Source: Megamerina dolium | Lineage: Eukaryota > Arthropoda > Insecta > Diptera > Megamerinidae | Length of the DNA stretch: 64,000 nucleotides | Assembly: GCA_963854835.1 (NCBI GenBank) | Contig: OY978525.1 | Location: forward strand, 118,542,120 to 118,606,119 | Direction of reading: 5' to 3' | Translations under genes and position numbers: made by a program | The notes under the pieces: generated by a model | What the model was told of the DNA's origin: nothing | Seen by the model: only the letters and a program-made list of their open reading frames with translations | Database searches by the model: none | Part shown: positions 48,920 through 60,869 of the stretch, one piece after another | Layout of the letters: each line of letters starts with the position of its first letter | Position numbering within the stretch: the first letter of the stretch is position 1

Positions 48920-50125
48920 TCGGTCAGTCCATAAGTTCGTGCATTATTTTCACAATCGGAGCTTTTTGTGTACAAAAAATGATTCTGGTAGATAAAGGAA
49001 CTATTTTTATATTCTCTGATATATTGTGCTTGCAACAAGTGATTTTAATTGGGGTTAGAAGTACTCGTTGTTAAAAATTATAAATCGAATCTTCGAACGA
49101 GTATAGGCATATTTTGTATTTTTTTTCAATAAAAATGGAAAAAATGCAACAACTGCTGCTGTAGAAGTAAACGCAACTCATGGGGAGAATACCGTGAGTG
49201 TTAGAACTGCGCAAAAGTGATTTTCCAAATTCCGTTGAGGATGCCCCACGCTCTGGTCGTCCTGAGTCCTTTAGCTTCGACGCCTAGCTGGAACTCGTGG
49301 AAGCTGAATCAAGTTTGACAGTCTATATGATGGCTGAAAGATTAAATTCATCACATGGAACAGTTTACAAGCACCTGGTTCAATTGAGCAAGGCTCCAAA
49401 GCACAGGGAAAAAGGGGTTCCGCATAAACTTTCCGTCGCAAACCTTCAGCACAGAGTGAATGTGCGGGTTCTCAGCTTGTAAAATGAGAGTTTTTTGAAC
49501 CGTATTGTTACTGGGGATGATAAATGAGTCCTCTACAATAATTCAGCTCGCAAACGCCAATGGTTAGATAAAGATGAAACATCAGAACCAACCCCCTCAA
49601 AGATGGCCTCCTATTGGTGGGATATGGCCGGTATCATTAATTTTGATCTGCTGAAACCAAACCAGATGATAACAGCTGATTATTATCGCCATCATCAATC
49701 CAAACTGAATGAAGGATTTGAAAAAAATCGTCCATCTTTAGTCAATTGACGCAAAGTTCTGTTTTACCACGACGCAACGCAAGACCGCAGACCTTACGCA
49801 AGCTAAACGAGCTCGGATGGGAGCTAATGCCACATCCACCATACTCTCCGGATATTGCACCTTGCAATTATCAACTTTTCCGCGGACTTCAGTCCCACTT
49901 AAGTCTCATAAGGATTGCACCTTAAAAGAAACCTATAAAAAAGGGATATCGACGCGTATTTTAGCTCCAAGGACCAGCAATTTTTTGAACAGGGAATTAA
50001 AAAGTTGCCAAAACATTATAAATATTGCAGGAAAATATATTATTGATTAATAAATATTGAAAACTTATTCTTTATTTGTTCTTAAAACCACCTAAGAAAA
50101 ACGCACAAACTTATGGACTAACCGA
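48920..50125 (+). mobile_element. mariner element, D34D type, near full length but broken (family I)
   Basis: The ends are tcggtcagtccataagttcg and (reverse complement) tcggttagtccataagtttg, flanked by TA at 48918-48919 and 50126-50127. The plus strand starts ATGGAAAAAATG near 49134, then shows MMAERLNSSHGTVYKHLVQL, GVPHKLSVANLQHRVNVRVL, the GDDK region of the first D, KMASYWWDMAGIIN-like sequence, LLKPNQMITADYYRHHQSKL, the HHPPYSPDIAPC-like third-D region, and the C-terminus NIINIAGKYIID. Several stops and frameshifts are present. It is 1206 bp. Confidence 0.88.
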
Positions 50126-50127
50126 TA

Positions 50128-51728
50128 TTTTAAATTGATTAGAAATTTTGGCGCTTGATTTTATATTCTTTGAATTTTATGAGCTTGCAGTTTTCGATCA
50201 AAAAGTTCTTTCGATTAATCAGTTGCTATTATTTTTTATATTGGGAAATTAATTTTATTATTATTATTTCTATTTTTTTTTTTTTAATTAAGTGTTATTT
50301 ATAATTTATACGCTTCATTTGAAGAATTTCTTTCCAAAAATTGTCAAAATCTATTGTAGTAAATCACAATTTAAAATTATCCCAAAATCGCTTGACATAA
50401 TCACATTCACTTAATATAATACGGGTAAAATTTAATATATCTCAAGAAAAAGGAAAAATTTAGATGAAAATATGTTCATGCTACAAGTGAAACAATTATC
50501 TAATAAGAAAAATAACTATTAATTTCATTTCATGTTGAATGACCAAAAAACCGGATAACTGTTACTCATACGAACAACATGTTGGCATATCCCATATATA
50601 GTACCTATGGTATGTATACACATAGGCTATAAATACATACAAATTACGGTATGTATCATAACATTGTTGAGTTTTGTGTTATTTTAATGACTGTGACTTG
50701 AACAATAGATGTTGGATAGATGTTGTTGGATTATATTTGGAAGATGATGATAATGGCAGCTACAACGACAACGACAACTATAGTAACGATTAGGCATAAT
50801 GATGATGATGATGACAATGATGTCTGTTTGTTTTGTATGACAACACTGAACAATGTATTGTCATTTGCAATAAATAGTAGTAAATATTTTTGCTTGCATA
50901 TATGTAGGTAGACTTACATATTTTCGAATGTGAGACGAGTGATTGCATATACAATTTACAATTCTTAGATTAAATGAATAAGAGATACCATCACATAGGA
51001 CAAAATATGATAAATACGAAAAATAGTTTAGAAACTGTTTTTTTTTTTTCAAATATTTTTTTTTTAATTTTTTTTTTTTTTTATTTTCTTTTTATTTTTT
51101 TTTATTATATTATTTTATTCTAAATGTTATTAATAATATTAATATAAAAAAATTGTATTATGAGAAAATATATTATTTGTGAAAAATATATATTCTGAGC
51201 GAAATTGCCAATTTTCTTGTTGACATTTTTATTATAAATTGCATTAATTGAGATCGATAAAAAATCGAATTTGCTTTTAACCGTTATGCAATAAATAAAA
51301 TATATAAATTTCAATATCAATAAATATACATATATGCCATATAAAAAGAAAACAATTAAAAACTGCCCACATTTCTATAGTAGTTTTCAAATAGATTCTG
51401 CCATATAGCAAATAATGCAAATTAATAAAAACGCAAACACAGAGTTTTGCAACTAAAGTAAAAGCGAATAAAAATAAATTAAAATGAAAATATTATATTA
51501 TTTATGTGTGCCATCGAATAATTATGAATATGAGTTTACTTGAATACAACAACAACAACAAATAAATAACTAAAAGTCTGAGTATTTAAAAATAAATAAA
51601 CTTTTCAAAATAGCCACATATACAAAAGAACGCATAAAAAAACAATGAATTTCAAATTGTTAAAATTAAAATAAACAACAATAAGCAACAACAAATAAAG
51701 TTGTACTTATATTTTTGTACAGCTCATA
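50128..51728. other. AT-rich non-coding DNA
   Basis: Includes (GAT)n at 50797-50822 and a very T-rich block at 51037-51120. No gene. Confidence 0.6.
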
Positions 51729-51730
51729 TA

Positions 51731-51876
51731 CGAGGGCAGTCCCAAAACTGATATATATAAGGCGGCAATAGTTTAAAAAAAATGATGTTGAGAATTATTA
51801 TTGAGAATTAAAGAAAAATTTTCCCAAATTTGTTGTATTTTCTTTGTTAGGTCGGTTAGTTCTGGGACAGCCCTCG
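51731..51876. mobile_element. 146-bp MITE of mariner family H
   Basis: The ends are cgagggcagtcccaaaactg and (reverse complement) cgagggctgtcccagaacta, flanked by TA at 51729-51730 and 51877-51878. They match the ends of the larger elements at 27925 and 42223. Only about 90 bp of AT-rich interior remains, with no coding sequence. Confidence 0.9.
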
Positions 51877-51878
51877 TA

Positions 51879-53102
51879 CATATAAGCACCTGTACTCACT
51901 CGAGTACATACATGTGACTATATAATTTACGGCAAAAGGAAACCGGAAACACGAATATACCCAAAATGAAACTAGTTAAACTAGTTGCTATATTTATATA
52001 CAAAAAATGTTATAAAATATTGACATACTTACTTGTGTAGGTGTGAAAATGCAATATGCATTATTTATTACTTACCAGCATAACACAGACACACTGATGG
52101 TAATGTTATAGAGTCATACATGCATAAATTAATACATTTTTTTATACAAAGTTCCTTTATTATTGTTTGGCTCTTTGTAAATTGTTTGACATTTCCGGAA
52201 TCATGTACATGTAGTATACACTTATTTAATGAAACTGAACCAACTAACTGCCAAATGACTTCAATTTTATACATATATACTAGGTACTTAAGGATAATGT
52301 GAAAATATAAAAATGCAATAATATTCATGTTATTAAAACATATATTGTATTTGTGTAAGAATACTATTATTTTGAGACTTTGAATTGACTTCATAATGTG
52401 TAAAGTGAAAATTTAAATGTGAAGTGAAGCTGTTGCTTTGAGTTTTTATATAGAAACTTGCTGTTATTACTTATAAGTATCATTTGCCATATACATGTAC
52501 AAACGAGATTTTATTTAATAATAAAGTTAAGATATTTTATGAAAAGAACAATGCACTAATGATGTTTCAAACACCTTTTGCTTCTCTGTCAGCTAAGCAA
52601 AAGGTGTTTGCTAGTAAGCAAACTGTATACTGTCTACCTAACATTCCATTAATATGACTACTAAATCTACTATTAACTAGTAGTTGAATTATTGAAAGTA
52701 TAGTATAATCTAAGTCACTTCAAACCTTCCTTGTACAATCCGAATTTATTAAATTTATCAAAATTTTTCAAAAATTCTACTTCCAAGTATGTAAGGTAAT
52801 ATTACAATTTTTCTCAAGTTTTAAAAAAAATAATAAATTCTTTAATAATTATCTATATTGAAGTATATAATCATTTTGGTGCACTTAATTTCATACAAGT
52901 TGTAATTGGTCTTTCTTTTTTTTGTTTTTTTTTTTAAACAAACCTCAATAATTTCACATCCACACATTAGTACTTCATACGACATGTTATCTACTCTTAA
53001 GTATCATCATAAAATCTGTTAAATAACATAAGTATTACACAATTGTAACGTAATAATTCTCAATAGATTTGCATCACATGTAAATTACAAATTTTATTGT
53101 AA
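51879..53102. other. AT-rich non-coding DNA
   Basis: A possible splice donor on the minus strand (ATGCTG|GTAAGT at about 52068-52078) follows an open frame of about 100 codons, but no convincing acceptor or protein family is seen, so no exon is called. A short inverted repeat with caaacaccttttgcttct and caaaaggtgtttgc lies at 52568-52611. Confidence 0.5.
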
Positions 53103-53104
53103 TA

Positions 53105-53684
53105 TAAGGTCTAGTAAAAGTAAATCCATTATTTTTGCATTAAATTGAAGATTTTATTTAGCATAGTTAGAATAATACGATTTAGGTCAAATATGCACCG
53201 TTGTTTTGTTCGATAACTTGTTGCCATTTTGAAGGTAATTTCATAATGCCACTCTCATCGAAACCCTCGTCCCTATTGGCAAAAAACTGGGACAGTCGAT
53301 TTTCACAAGCTTCTCTTGAAGCGAATTTTTCACCAGCAAAATCATTCACCATAGACAGGAACAGGTAGTAATCACTTTATGCCAGGTCCGGACTATAAGT
53401 TGGATGCATAAGAACCTCCCAACCAAGCTCACGGAACTTCTGACGAGTCACTATCAATGTGTGTGGCCTATGGCGTATTTTCTCTTTACTGGTGTCCATC
53501 TTTGACGCGTACTCAAATAATACTGAGTCAAGCAATCACAAAACTGCCGGAAAAGTTTATTTAGTACGAAATCTTATCTTTCTAACGTCATCTAGGATAA
53601 CCCGATCTCACTTATACAACGCGAGATAAAGATTACTAAAGCCATCTATTGGAAAAATAATGTATTACTTTTTACTACACCTGA
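53105..53684 (-). mobile_element. mariner element, irritans-type, 580-bp deletion derivative (family E)
   Basis: The ends are taaggtctagtaaaagtaaa and (reverse complement) tcaggtgtagtaaaaagtaa, with TA at 53103-53104 and 53685-53686. The left half matches the C-terminal coding part of the 17009 and 34429 copies (WQQVIEQN, PSKW, the ENRLSQF region). It then jumps at about 53468 directly to the transposase N-terminal region (MDTSKEKIRH), so the whole catalytic core is deleted. Confidence 0.9.
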
Positions 53685-53686
53685 TA

Positions 53687-55764
53687 TATACATATGAAGG
53701 TAGTTGCAATTGTATGGGGTACACTAATTTTGAACTGATAAGTCTAGTTAGACTCATACGATAAAAATATTAGACTTGACAAAGAACTACAAATTAGGAA
53801 GTTTCATCTTCTCATATTAATGAAATTTTAGAACTCGCTTACGAATCTCAAAGCAGGGAAAAATTGTGGAATTTAATCATAATTCTAATTCCTATGGTTC
53901 TATGTTAGAAATTCTCGACCTCTAGAGGGGTCGAATATATGGTCGACCCCTAATCATTTTCTCTTCTCAACATTATACTGAAATTTAATCAACTAAAAAG
54001 TTAATCTACATCACAAAATTTATATTTTTTTTACAAATTGCTATCTTCGTTATCTGTAGGCGACCCTTATTAATTTTCTCTTCTCAACATTTTGCTGAAA
54101 TTTAATTCACTCAAATTTAATTTACACCATAAAATTCATAATTTTATAAAAATTGCTGTCTTCATTGTTTGTAATCGCTCTTGCAAGGAGCTAAATGTAT
54201 GACCAAGCTCTCTACTAATTTTCTCTTGAAATTTTTTTTGTCGTAACCTAATTATCCCTTAATGCGGTTCATTTACAAAATTTATATTTTTTTGTTATTC
54301 GCTTCCAACACTCCGAGAGTGCCACTAACGGAGTTAAAATATATTACTGTCTTCCATTCATTTTTTTATCACAATATTTCTCCCAAATATACTTATGCTC
54401 TATGTCAGGGATGCCCTTCATGCTGGCTCTTGGTTGCTTTCCTCACCTAGCACTCAAATGTGCTAAGCTGGCTCGTACGTGCAAAAAACTCCTGGGTGCT
54501 ACTGTGCTCATCACTGCTCTATGTGCATCCCTTAAGACGACGCCCATAAAAAATGAACTTCAAAGCACCAAAAAAAAAAAAAAAATCGGCTAATAACTGC
54601 AGAGCTCACCAAGAATTTACTTATAGACTCTGATAAAATCTTATTTCGATTTCCATTAGCACTCCAATATTTGCACCGATCTAATTTACCGTCTAATTCA
54701 ATATCTTAAGAGGGCTGCCATATAAAATGAACGACAAAAATGCATGAAAATTTATAAATAACCGCATAGCATCCCAGAAATCACATATAGTAGAGTGCAA
54801 TGAAACTCCGACACCCTTCATTTTACCTTTTTAATATTTTTCTCGAAAATACTTGCCCTCTACCTTCAGTCCTTATGTGGTGTGACATACAAAATAAATG
54901 CCAAAAACATCTGAAAATCGACTAATATTCACATAGTTGCCGAGAAATGTCTTCTAACTAAAGGAATCGAATTAGAATTTGAAAAAAATAAATTTTTTCC
55001 CTATAATGGACACCTTAATGTATATATAAATTATACTTATATAAATTTTGTATGTCAGATCATCCCCTCTACATACATATGAGTAAATGTGGTTGTATAA
55101 AATTTGCAAATTATAACATCCTATTCCATTTGAAAAGGCAATCAAGTTGCAAATCAAGAGTGTTCATAAAGTTTCGAAATACAAAAGTATACTTTACTTC
55201 CGATAGCATGAAACTACCTGTATGTATGAAACACAAAGATATTTTCTTGCTACAGAAATTTATAGTACAATAATAATGTATAAAGTACATAAGTATATTG
55301 TGTCTGTATACTCATATGTACAAGTATGTAGTTATCAATTAGTATGATACAAAATCCTACTATGTGCATAGTTAGTCTTTTTGATATTATAATTTTATCT
55401 ACAGAGATTTGAAATAAAACTTTCGAATTGTATTCTACCTACATACAATTTAGCTTAAATAATATATATACATATAAGTATATGTATATAAAATTATGAA
55501 TAAGTGCAAAATATGCACTTTGACCTAACATAAATATACTTTATATTTTTAATCAATAGCAACATATGTGCTCGTATTGTATATACATACATGTTATTAT
55601 ATTTTAAAGAAATATAAAAATATTATTAAAGCATTACTTCAACATGAATATCCATCTATAATGTGATCATGTATTTACGTATAACCTCAATGTTGATGTT
55701 TTCATAGATCAAAACAATCAAATATAAACAGTTGCAGCTTTTATTGATTCGCAGTGGAAATTAG
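53687..55764. other. AT-rich non-coding DNA
   Basis: No gene. A GC-richer patch at 54403-54545 is followed by a 15-bp A tract (about 54571-54585) and is mentioned in the findings. Confidence 0.55.
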
Positions 55765-56540
55765 TTGAGTGATTTTTTAGCAACTTTTTTTTTGGCAACA
55801 CTGTTTTTGGCAGCTCAGCTGTTTTCATGTAACATATTGCTGTCAAACATGTTCAGTTTGGTGTATAATTTAACCATGAATCGACTTACAAATGAACAAC
55901 GCTTGCAGATTATTGAATTTTATCGTGCATCCTGGACTTCTTCCATTTTATGGTCAGTTTGGGCGACTTTCTGAGGCGGCTATTCTGAATCTTGTGACTA
56001 AATTTCGCACCAAATTTGCATTATTGGACATTAAACCGCCAAATCGCATACGTAGAGTGCGGAGAGGGAAAAAAAACGCAGCTGTATTCTCCAGTGTTGT
56101 TGATGACCGTGAATTATCAATTCGCCGTCGTTCGCAGAAATTGAAGCCACACGACCCACCACAACGGCTAATTTATGTTGAATGGGAAAGACCCACTTTT
56201 TATCGGAAAATTGTGTTCAGCGACGAAGCTCGTTGAAGCTGATTGAATGGATACGTGAACAATCAAAATTGCCGTATTTGGTGTGAAGGACAGCCAGAAG
56301 CATTGCAAAAACTGCCAATATATCCCGAAAAATGTACTGTTTGGTGTGGATTATGGGGCGATGGTATCATTGGACCGTAATTTTTCAAGAACGATGAAGG
56401 CAGGAACGTCACTGTGAATGGCGAGCGCCACTATGCGATGATTACAAATATTATTTTGCCCAAAATGGAAGAGCTGGACTTGGTGATATGTGGTTTCAAC
56501 AAGGCGGTGTCACATGTCACACAGCACGCGAAATAATGGC
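55765..56540 (+). mobile_element. DD41D Tc1/mariner element (family A), 3' end replaced by a tandem array
   Basis: The left end ttgagtgattttttagcaac matches the family A end. The plus strand starts MNRLTNEQRLQIIEFY at 55876 and shows LPFYGQFGRLSEAAILNLVT, KFRTKFALLDIKPPNRIRRV, ELSIRRRSQKLKP, FYRKIVFSDEAR (first D), VWCGLWGDGIIGP, VTVNGERHYAMI and DMWFQQGGV-like sequence. In that last motif the second catalytic D (expected in QQDG) is replaced by G. At AREIMAQLRGEFSE the element runs into a minisatellite and no right TIR is found. Confidence 0.88.
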
Positions 56541-56960
56541 CCAATTGAGAGGCGAGTTCAGTGAACAGGGTCGACGCAATTCGCCGCACTTCGCCGCGCT
56601 TTGCCGCACTTCCCCGCACTTCGCCTCACTTCCACGCAATTTGCCGCACTTTGCCGTACTTTGCTGCACTTCGCCGCACTTCGCCGAACTTCCCAATTGA
56701 CAGGCGAGTTCAGTGAACAGGGTCGACGCAATTCGCCGCACTTCGCCGCACTTTGCCGCACTTTGCCGCACTTCCCCGCAATTTGCCGCACTTTGCCGTA
56801 CTTTGCTGCACTTCACCGCACTTCGCCGAACTTCCCAATTGACAGGCGAGTTCAGTGAACAGGGTCGACGCAATTCGCAGCACTTTGCCGCACTTCGCCG
56901 CACTTTGCCGCACTTCGCCGCACTTTGCCGCACTTCGCCGCACTTCGCCGCATTTTGACG
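56541..56960. repeat. minisatellite grown inside a DD41D transposon
   Basis: The basic unit is about 12 bp (cttcgccgcact / ctttgccgcact). Each block is headed by transposon-derived sequence (aggcgagttcagtgaacagg then gtcgacgcaattcgc). Headers start near 56548, 56702 and 56843, giving a higher-order period of 141-154 bp. Open frames on both strands (Arg-Thr-Ser-Pro-His-Phe-Ala type on plus) are by-products of the 12-bp period. Confidence 0.95.
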
Positions 56961-56964
56961 AATT

Positions 56965-57090
56965 GTAGTTATATATTTAAGCGACGCTCATCACGAATAT
57001 ATATAATTTTCTATATCTGCGGAGATTCCTTCAAGTGGTTACAAACATTTGACCGAAATGAATATACCGTACATATTACATTATGCAGGG
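56965..57090 (+). repeat. tail fragment of the unclassified modular repeat
   Basis: From atttaagcgacgctcatcac to tacattatgcagggtataaa this matches the last ~120 bp of the repeat at 25053-26636 (same orientation) and the first ~120 bp of the inverted copy at 61922. It directly abuts the minisatellite in the dead transposon. Confidence 0.9.
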
Positions 57091-57928
57091 TATAAAAATA
57101 AAAATAAAACGTACAACCAAAACTATTATTTTACGCTAGAAGTGAATTCTCATATCTCATTTCACTTCATTCGAAATTCAAAAATCAATATTAAATTCAT
57201 ACCTCATTATAAATGCATATATTGTTTCCTTATGAAGCCTTAAATCTCTAACATAATGCTGAAATATATTTTCCAAAAAATTTTCCATGATTTAACAAGT
57301 TTTGTAGAAAGTTTAATTAACACAACTAACAACGCAAAAACTTAAATTGGCAACAAAAAATATGTTGAGTCGATTATAATAACATGTATGAGCTATAACA
57401 AACTTTATCTTACAAGTATGTATATGCAAATAGTTAATATGCTTAAGGAATATTGTACAAAACAAAATTCAAAAAATAGAAAGAGAAAAATAATTAAAGT
57501 GCATAAAGTTATATATAGAGATACCCAGATTATGATATTACTGAGAAGAATTGGTAAGTTTAAAATTTTCTTCTAAACAAGGATACATCTGTTGTTACAT
57601 ACAAAGTGCATAAAACGTAAAGAGATATAATAGGAACTTTAGTTAATTTTAATCTCATTATTGATTTTGTTAGTTATATGGGCAACTAATTGCAAAATCA
57701 TTACATGTGACTTATGCGAAGCTTTCTGAAGATTGCAAAAAAAAAAAAAAAATATCAGAATTAGTACGATTAAAATTTATACTTTCTTCACTATTGAAGT
57801 AACAATTCTTCAAGCTGGAAAAAATTATATATTACAGTAAAAGAATTTTTAATTTTTATCACAAAATTTTAATTTATTTCGTCAAAAAATATAGAATTGT
57901 TCCGCAAAAGTGAAATATAAATTTTATA
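57091..57928. other. AT-rich non-coding DNA
   Basis: No gene or element recognised. Confidence 0.6.
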
Positions 57929-59440
57929 CAGGGTATTCCATTAAGACGTTTGGTACTTTGATTATGAATAAAAATATTGTATTTGGTTCAAATGACCACA
58001 AATGCAATTATTCCGTAGATATCTCACTCTTTTGGCCATATTCTTGATGACAATTTGCAGTATGACCTTCGGAATGGCCCGAATCACTGATATAATATTG
58101 CTTTTCAAGTCTGAAATCGTCTTCGGATCACTCACGTAGACTTCATACGTCGTGTAACCCCACAGAAAAATGTCTAACGGCATCAGATCGCATAATTTGG
58201 GCGAACAAGTCACATCACCGCGACGAGAAATTATACGGATCGGGAATTTGCGACGCAAAAGTCAAAATTGAGGTGAGTTATGTGCGGTGTAGCGCCATCC
58301 TGTTGAAACCGCATAACGTCCAGACCCTGAGCTCCAAGCTCCGGAACAAAATAGTCCTCCAACATAGTGTTTCCGTCCGAGAAATTACACGAATCGGTAA
58401 TATGCGACGCGAAAGTCAAAATTAAGGCGAGTTGTGTGCGATGTAGTGCCGTCCTGTTGAAACCGCATATCATCGAGATCCTGAGCTTCAACCTCCGGCA
58501 CAAAATAGTCCTCCAACATAGTGTTTCCGTCCGAGAAATTACACGGATCGCTAATTTGCGACGCAAAAGTCAAAATTAAGGCGAGTTGTGTGAGATGTAG
58601 TGCCGTCCTGTTGAAACCGCATATCATCGAGATCCTGACCTTCAACCTCCGGCACAAAATAGTCCTCCAACATAGTGTTTCCGTCCGAGAAATTACACGA
58701 ATCGGTAATATGCGACGCAAAAGTCAAAATTAAGGCGAGTTGTGTGCGATGTAGTGCCGTCCTGTTGAAACCGCATATCATCGAGATCCTGAGCTTCAAC
58801 CTCCGGCACAAAATAGTCCTCCAACATAGTGTTTCCGTCCGAGAAATTACACGGATCGCTAATTTGAGACGCAAAAGTCAAAATTGAGGCGAGTTATGTG
58901 CGCTGTAGCTCCATCCTGTTGAAAGCGCTTATCTTCCAGACCCTGCTCTTCACTCTACGACACAAAATAGTCCTCTAACATAGTGTTTCTGTCCTCTTTT
59001 TCGCAAAAATATGGCCCGATGTGGCCTTCGACCCATAAATCGCGCCAAACAGTGACTTGCGATGAATGCATTGGGTTGTCAACAATGACGTGTGAATTTT
59101 CCGAGCCTCAGATATGGCAGTTTTGCTTCTTAATAGCCCACGAAGTAAAAATGACCACTACCGAAATCATCATCTTCAACAATCATTTGAAAGGGCCCAA
59201 TCAGCGAATGTACGACGTTGTGCATGGTCGCAAGGTAACAGCAGCTGCGTAAATTTCACTTTATATGGGTCGACTTGGAATTTAAGATTCAAAATACGAC
59301 GATTTCAATGCGTTGTTCTTTCGTGTAGCGATCCATAACTAAAATCTTATACTGTCACAATGACGACGACACAAAATATGGCGGGAAAGGGTCGATAATG
59401 CAGATTTTAGTCAATAACAAAGTCAACAACACCTACTATT
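57929..59440 (-). mobile_element. DD41D Tc1/mariner element (family C), expanded internally by tandem duplication
   Basis: The left end cagggtattccattaagacg follows TA (57927-57928). The right end is not certain. Reading the minus strand from high to low coordinates, there are N-terminal fragments near 59330, the segment VTVWRDLWVEGHIGPYF, then DGNTMLEDYFVPE and MRFQQDGATPH (second D), and finally IISRRGDVTCSPKLCDLMPL followed by DIFLWGYTTYEVYVSDPK. The D-to-D distance across the original junction counts to 41. The block carrying the second D is repeated in tandem about five times, so the gene is destroyed. Confidence 0.85.
58225..58985. repeat. 154-bp tandem array derived from the transposase catalytic region
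   Basis: Repeat starts (gagaaatta) are at about 58225, 58378, 58532, 58686 and 58840, a spacing of 153-154 bp. Each unit encodes DGNTMLEDYFVPE, MRFQQDG(A/T)T and NFDFCVA-type sequence on the minus strand. Since 154 is not a multiple of three, the frame changes at each junction. The middle units are nearly identical, while the outer ones (58225 and 58840 onward) are more diverged. Confidence 0.95.
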
Positions 59441-59543
59441 GGAACAATCTGTATATTAAGCATTGAATTAGTTTTGTGGGATATTTTTCTGTTTCTAAGC
59501 TTTTATTTAAGTAACAAAATGAATTTATACAGTATACAAAGTA

Positions 59544-59636
59544 TTATCCATCGTTAGCTATGACTTTTTCCCATCTTTCTGGCAGCATACTGATTCCACG
59601 TCGGAAAAAATCGATTTGTTTTTTAAGGCAATCCAT
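59544..59636 (-). mobile_element. mariner transposase C-terminal fragment (family K)
   Basis: The minus strand reads MDCLKKQIDFFRRGISMLPE followed by RWEKVIANDG and a stop. This is the standard mariner C-terminus (FFRRGI..LPERW.K.I...G). No TIR could be assigned. It is distinct from the element at 57929-59440. Confidence 0.75.
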
Positions 59637-59649
59637 GAGTCGACTCAAT

Positions 59650-60188
59650 TTTTGGTTTCTTCGTAAGAATGAAAGCAAAAGCATAAAACGCAAAACTTCC
59701 TGCAAATGTTGTGAAAATGATACCGAAAAGCAATGCCTTATTTATCGTAGGTGCTTTAAACAAAATATAATTACAGCATGGTAACTAGTATATGTACCAG
59801 TTACACTCCCGCTAGTAAAATATACGTAGTTTATGCTCTTTGTATGGCAATAATTATTTTTAGAAAACTAAAAATACTTAGAACCTTATTTTGACTGGTA
59901 TTTCCCTAATTTGCTCCACTGTACATAACAACATACACGTAAATATACTCATACGACTCATAGCTATTAAAGGAAACGATTTTTTTTTTTGCGTATGCGT
60001 GTTTATTATTATATCCATATGCGTATGCGTGCTGATACGAGCAGGTGTTATTCTATTATTGTCGCCATCACCTTTGACGTTGTCGCCAATTGGCAACTGT
60101 ATGGTAATTGTTTAGATAACATACATGTATATGTGAATATGTGCATGAGAATTTTCATGAAATATATAGATGAAAACCAGTATGTAAA
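59650..60188. other. AT-rich non-coding DNA
   Basis: No gene recognised. Confidence 0.55.
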
Positions 60189-60190
60189 TA

Positions 60191-60867
60191 TCACATTGAT
60201 CAAAAAGTTCCCGGAATAACCACCGTGTAGCGCTCTCATCGTTCCACTTTGAGTTATGTTTTTTTTTTCGTTAAGTTGGTCCATCTATTGTTGATATTTC
60301 CTCTAAACCTTAGCGTCATAGCTTGACATGTGCAAAAGTACATCTACAAGTATCTCAATGCTTCCTGCGATTTTTCCATTACTTCCTCTCGGCTGCTGAA
60401 ACGCGTTCCCCGTAATGGTTTTTTAACTCGATTGAACAGAAAGAACTCACAGGGAGTCAAATCAGGTGAATTTGGTGGCTGTTGGATGGTATTTGTTACA
60501 TTTTTTGTCAAAAAAATTATGAATAATGATGGCACTGTGCGACGGTGCGTTATCATGGTGCAAAATCCACGAGTTTTCTGCGGACAATTTTCCACAAGTT
60601 TCCATCGTACTCATAAACCCAGGTCTCGTCACCAGTAATGATCCTTTTGATGAATGTGGGGTCGGATTCAGCCTCGCAAATCATGTCTTTTGCGACGTCA
60701 ACACGGTCTCTTTTATGCATGAAATTGATTGAAAATTGTAAAATATCGCCAACACACAAAGAGATAGATGTACTCCTCAACTTCTATCAACTTAACAAAA
60801 AAAACAGAACTCAAATTGAAACAATGGGCCACACGGTGGTTATTCCGGGAACTTTTTGATCACGGTG
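60191..60867 (-). mobile_element. mariner-type element with long TIRs, deletion derivative (family D)
   Basis: The ends are tcacattgatcaaaaagttc and (reverse complement) ccaccgtgatcaaaaagttc, flanked by TA at 60189-60190 and 60868-60869. Inverted similarity extends for roughly 85 bp. The minus strand shows FSINFMHKRDRVDVAKDMIC, ESDPTFIKRIITGDETWVYE (first D), a jump to MENCPQKTRGF and TIQQPPNSPDLTPCEFFLF (third-D region, with E where D is expected), then PLRGTRFSSREEVMEKSQ. The middle of the transposase is missing. It is 677 bp. Confidence 0.92.
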
Positions 60868-60869
60868 GT

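Noticed and set aside
52068..52394. Minus-strand ORF of 108 codons ending at a GTAAGT donor
   Set aside because: The donor is good, but there is no convincing acceptor, the residues are AT-biased and no family is recognised.
56517..56958. Overlapping ORFs on both strands with Arg-Thr-Ser-Pro-His-Phe or Cys-Gly-Glu-Val-Arg repeats
   Set aside because: They arise from the 12-bp minisatellite, whose length is a multiple of three; all frames stay open.
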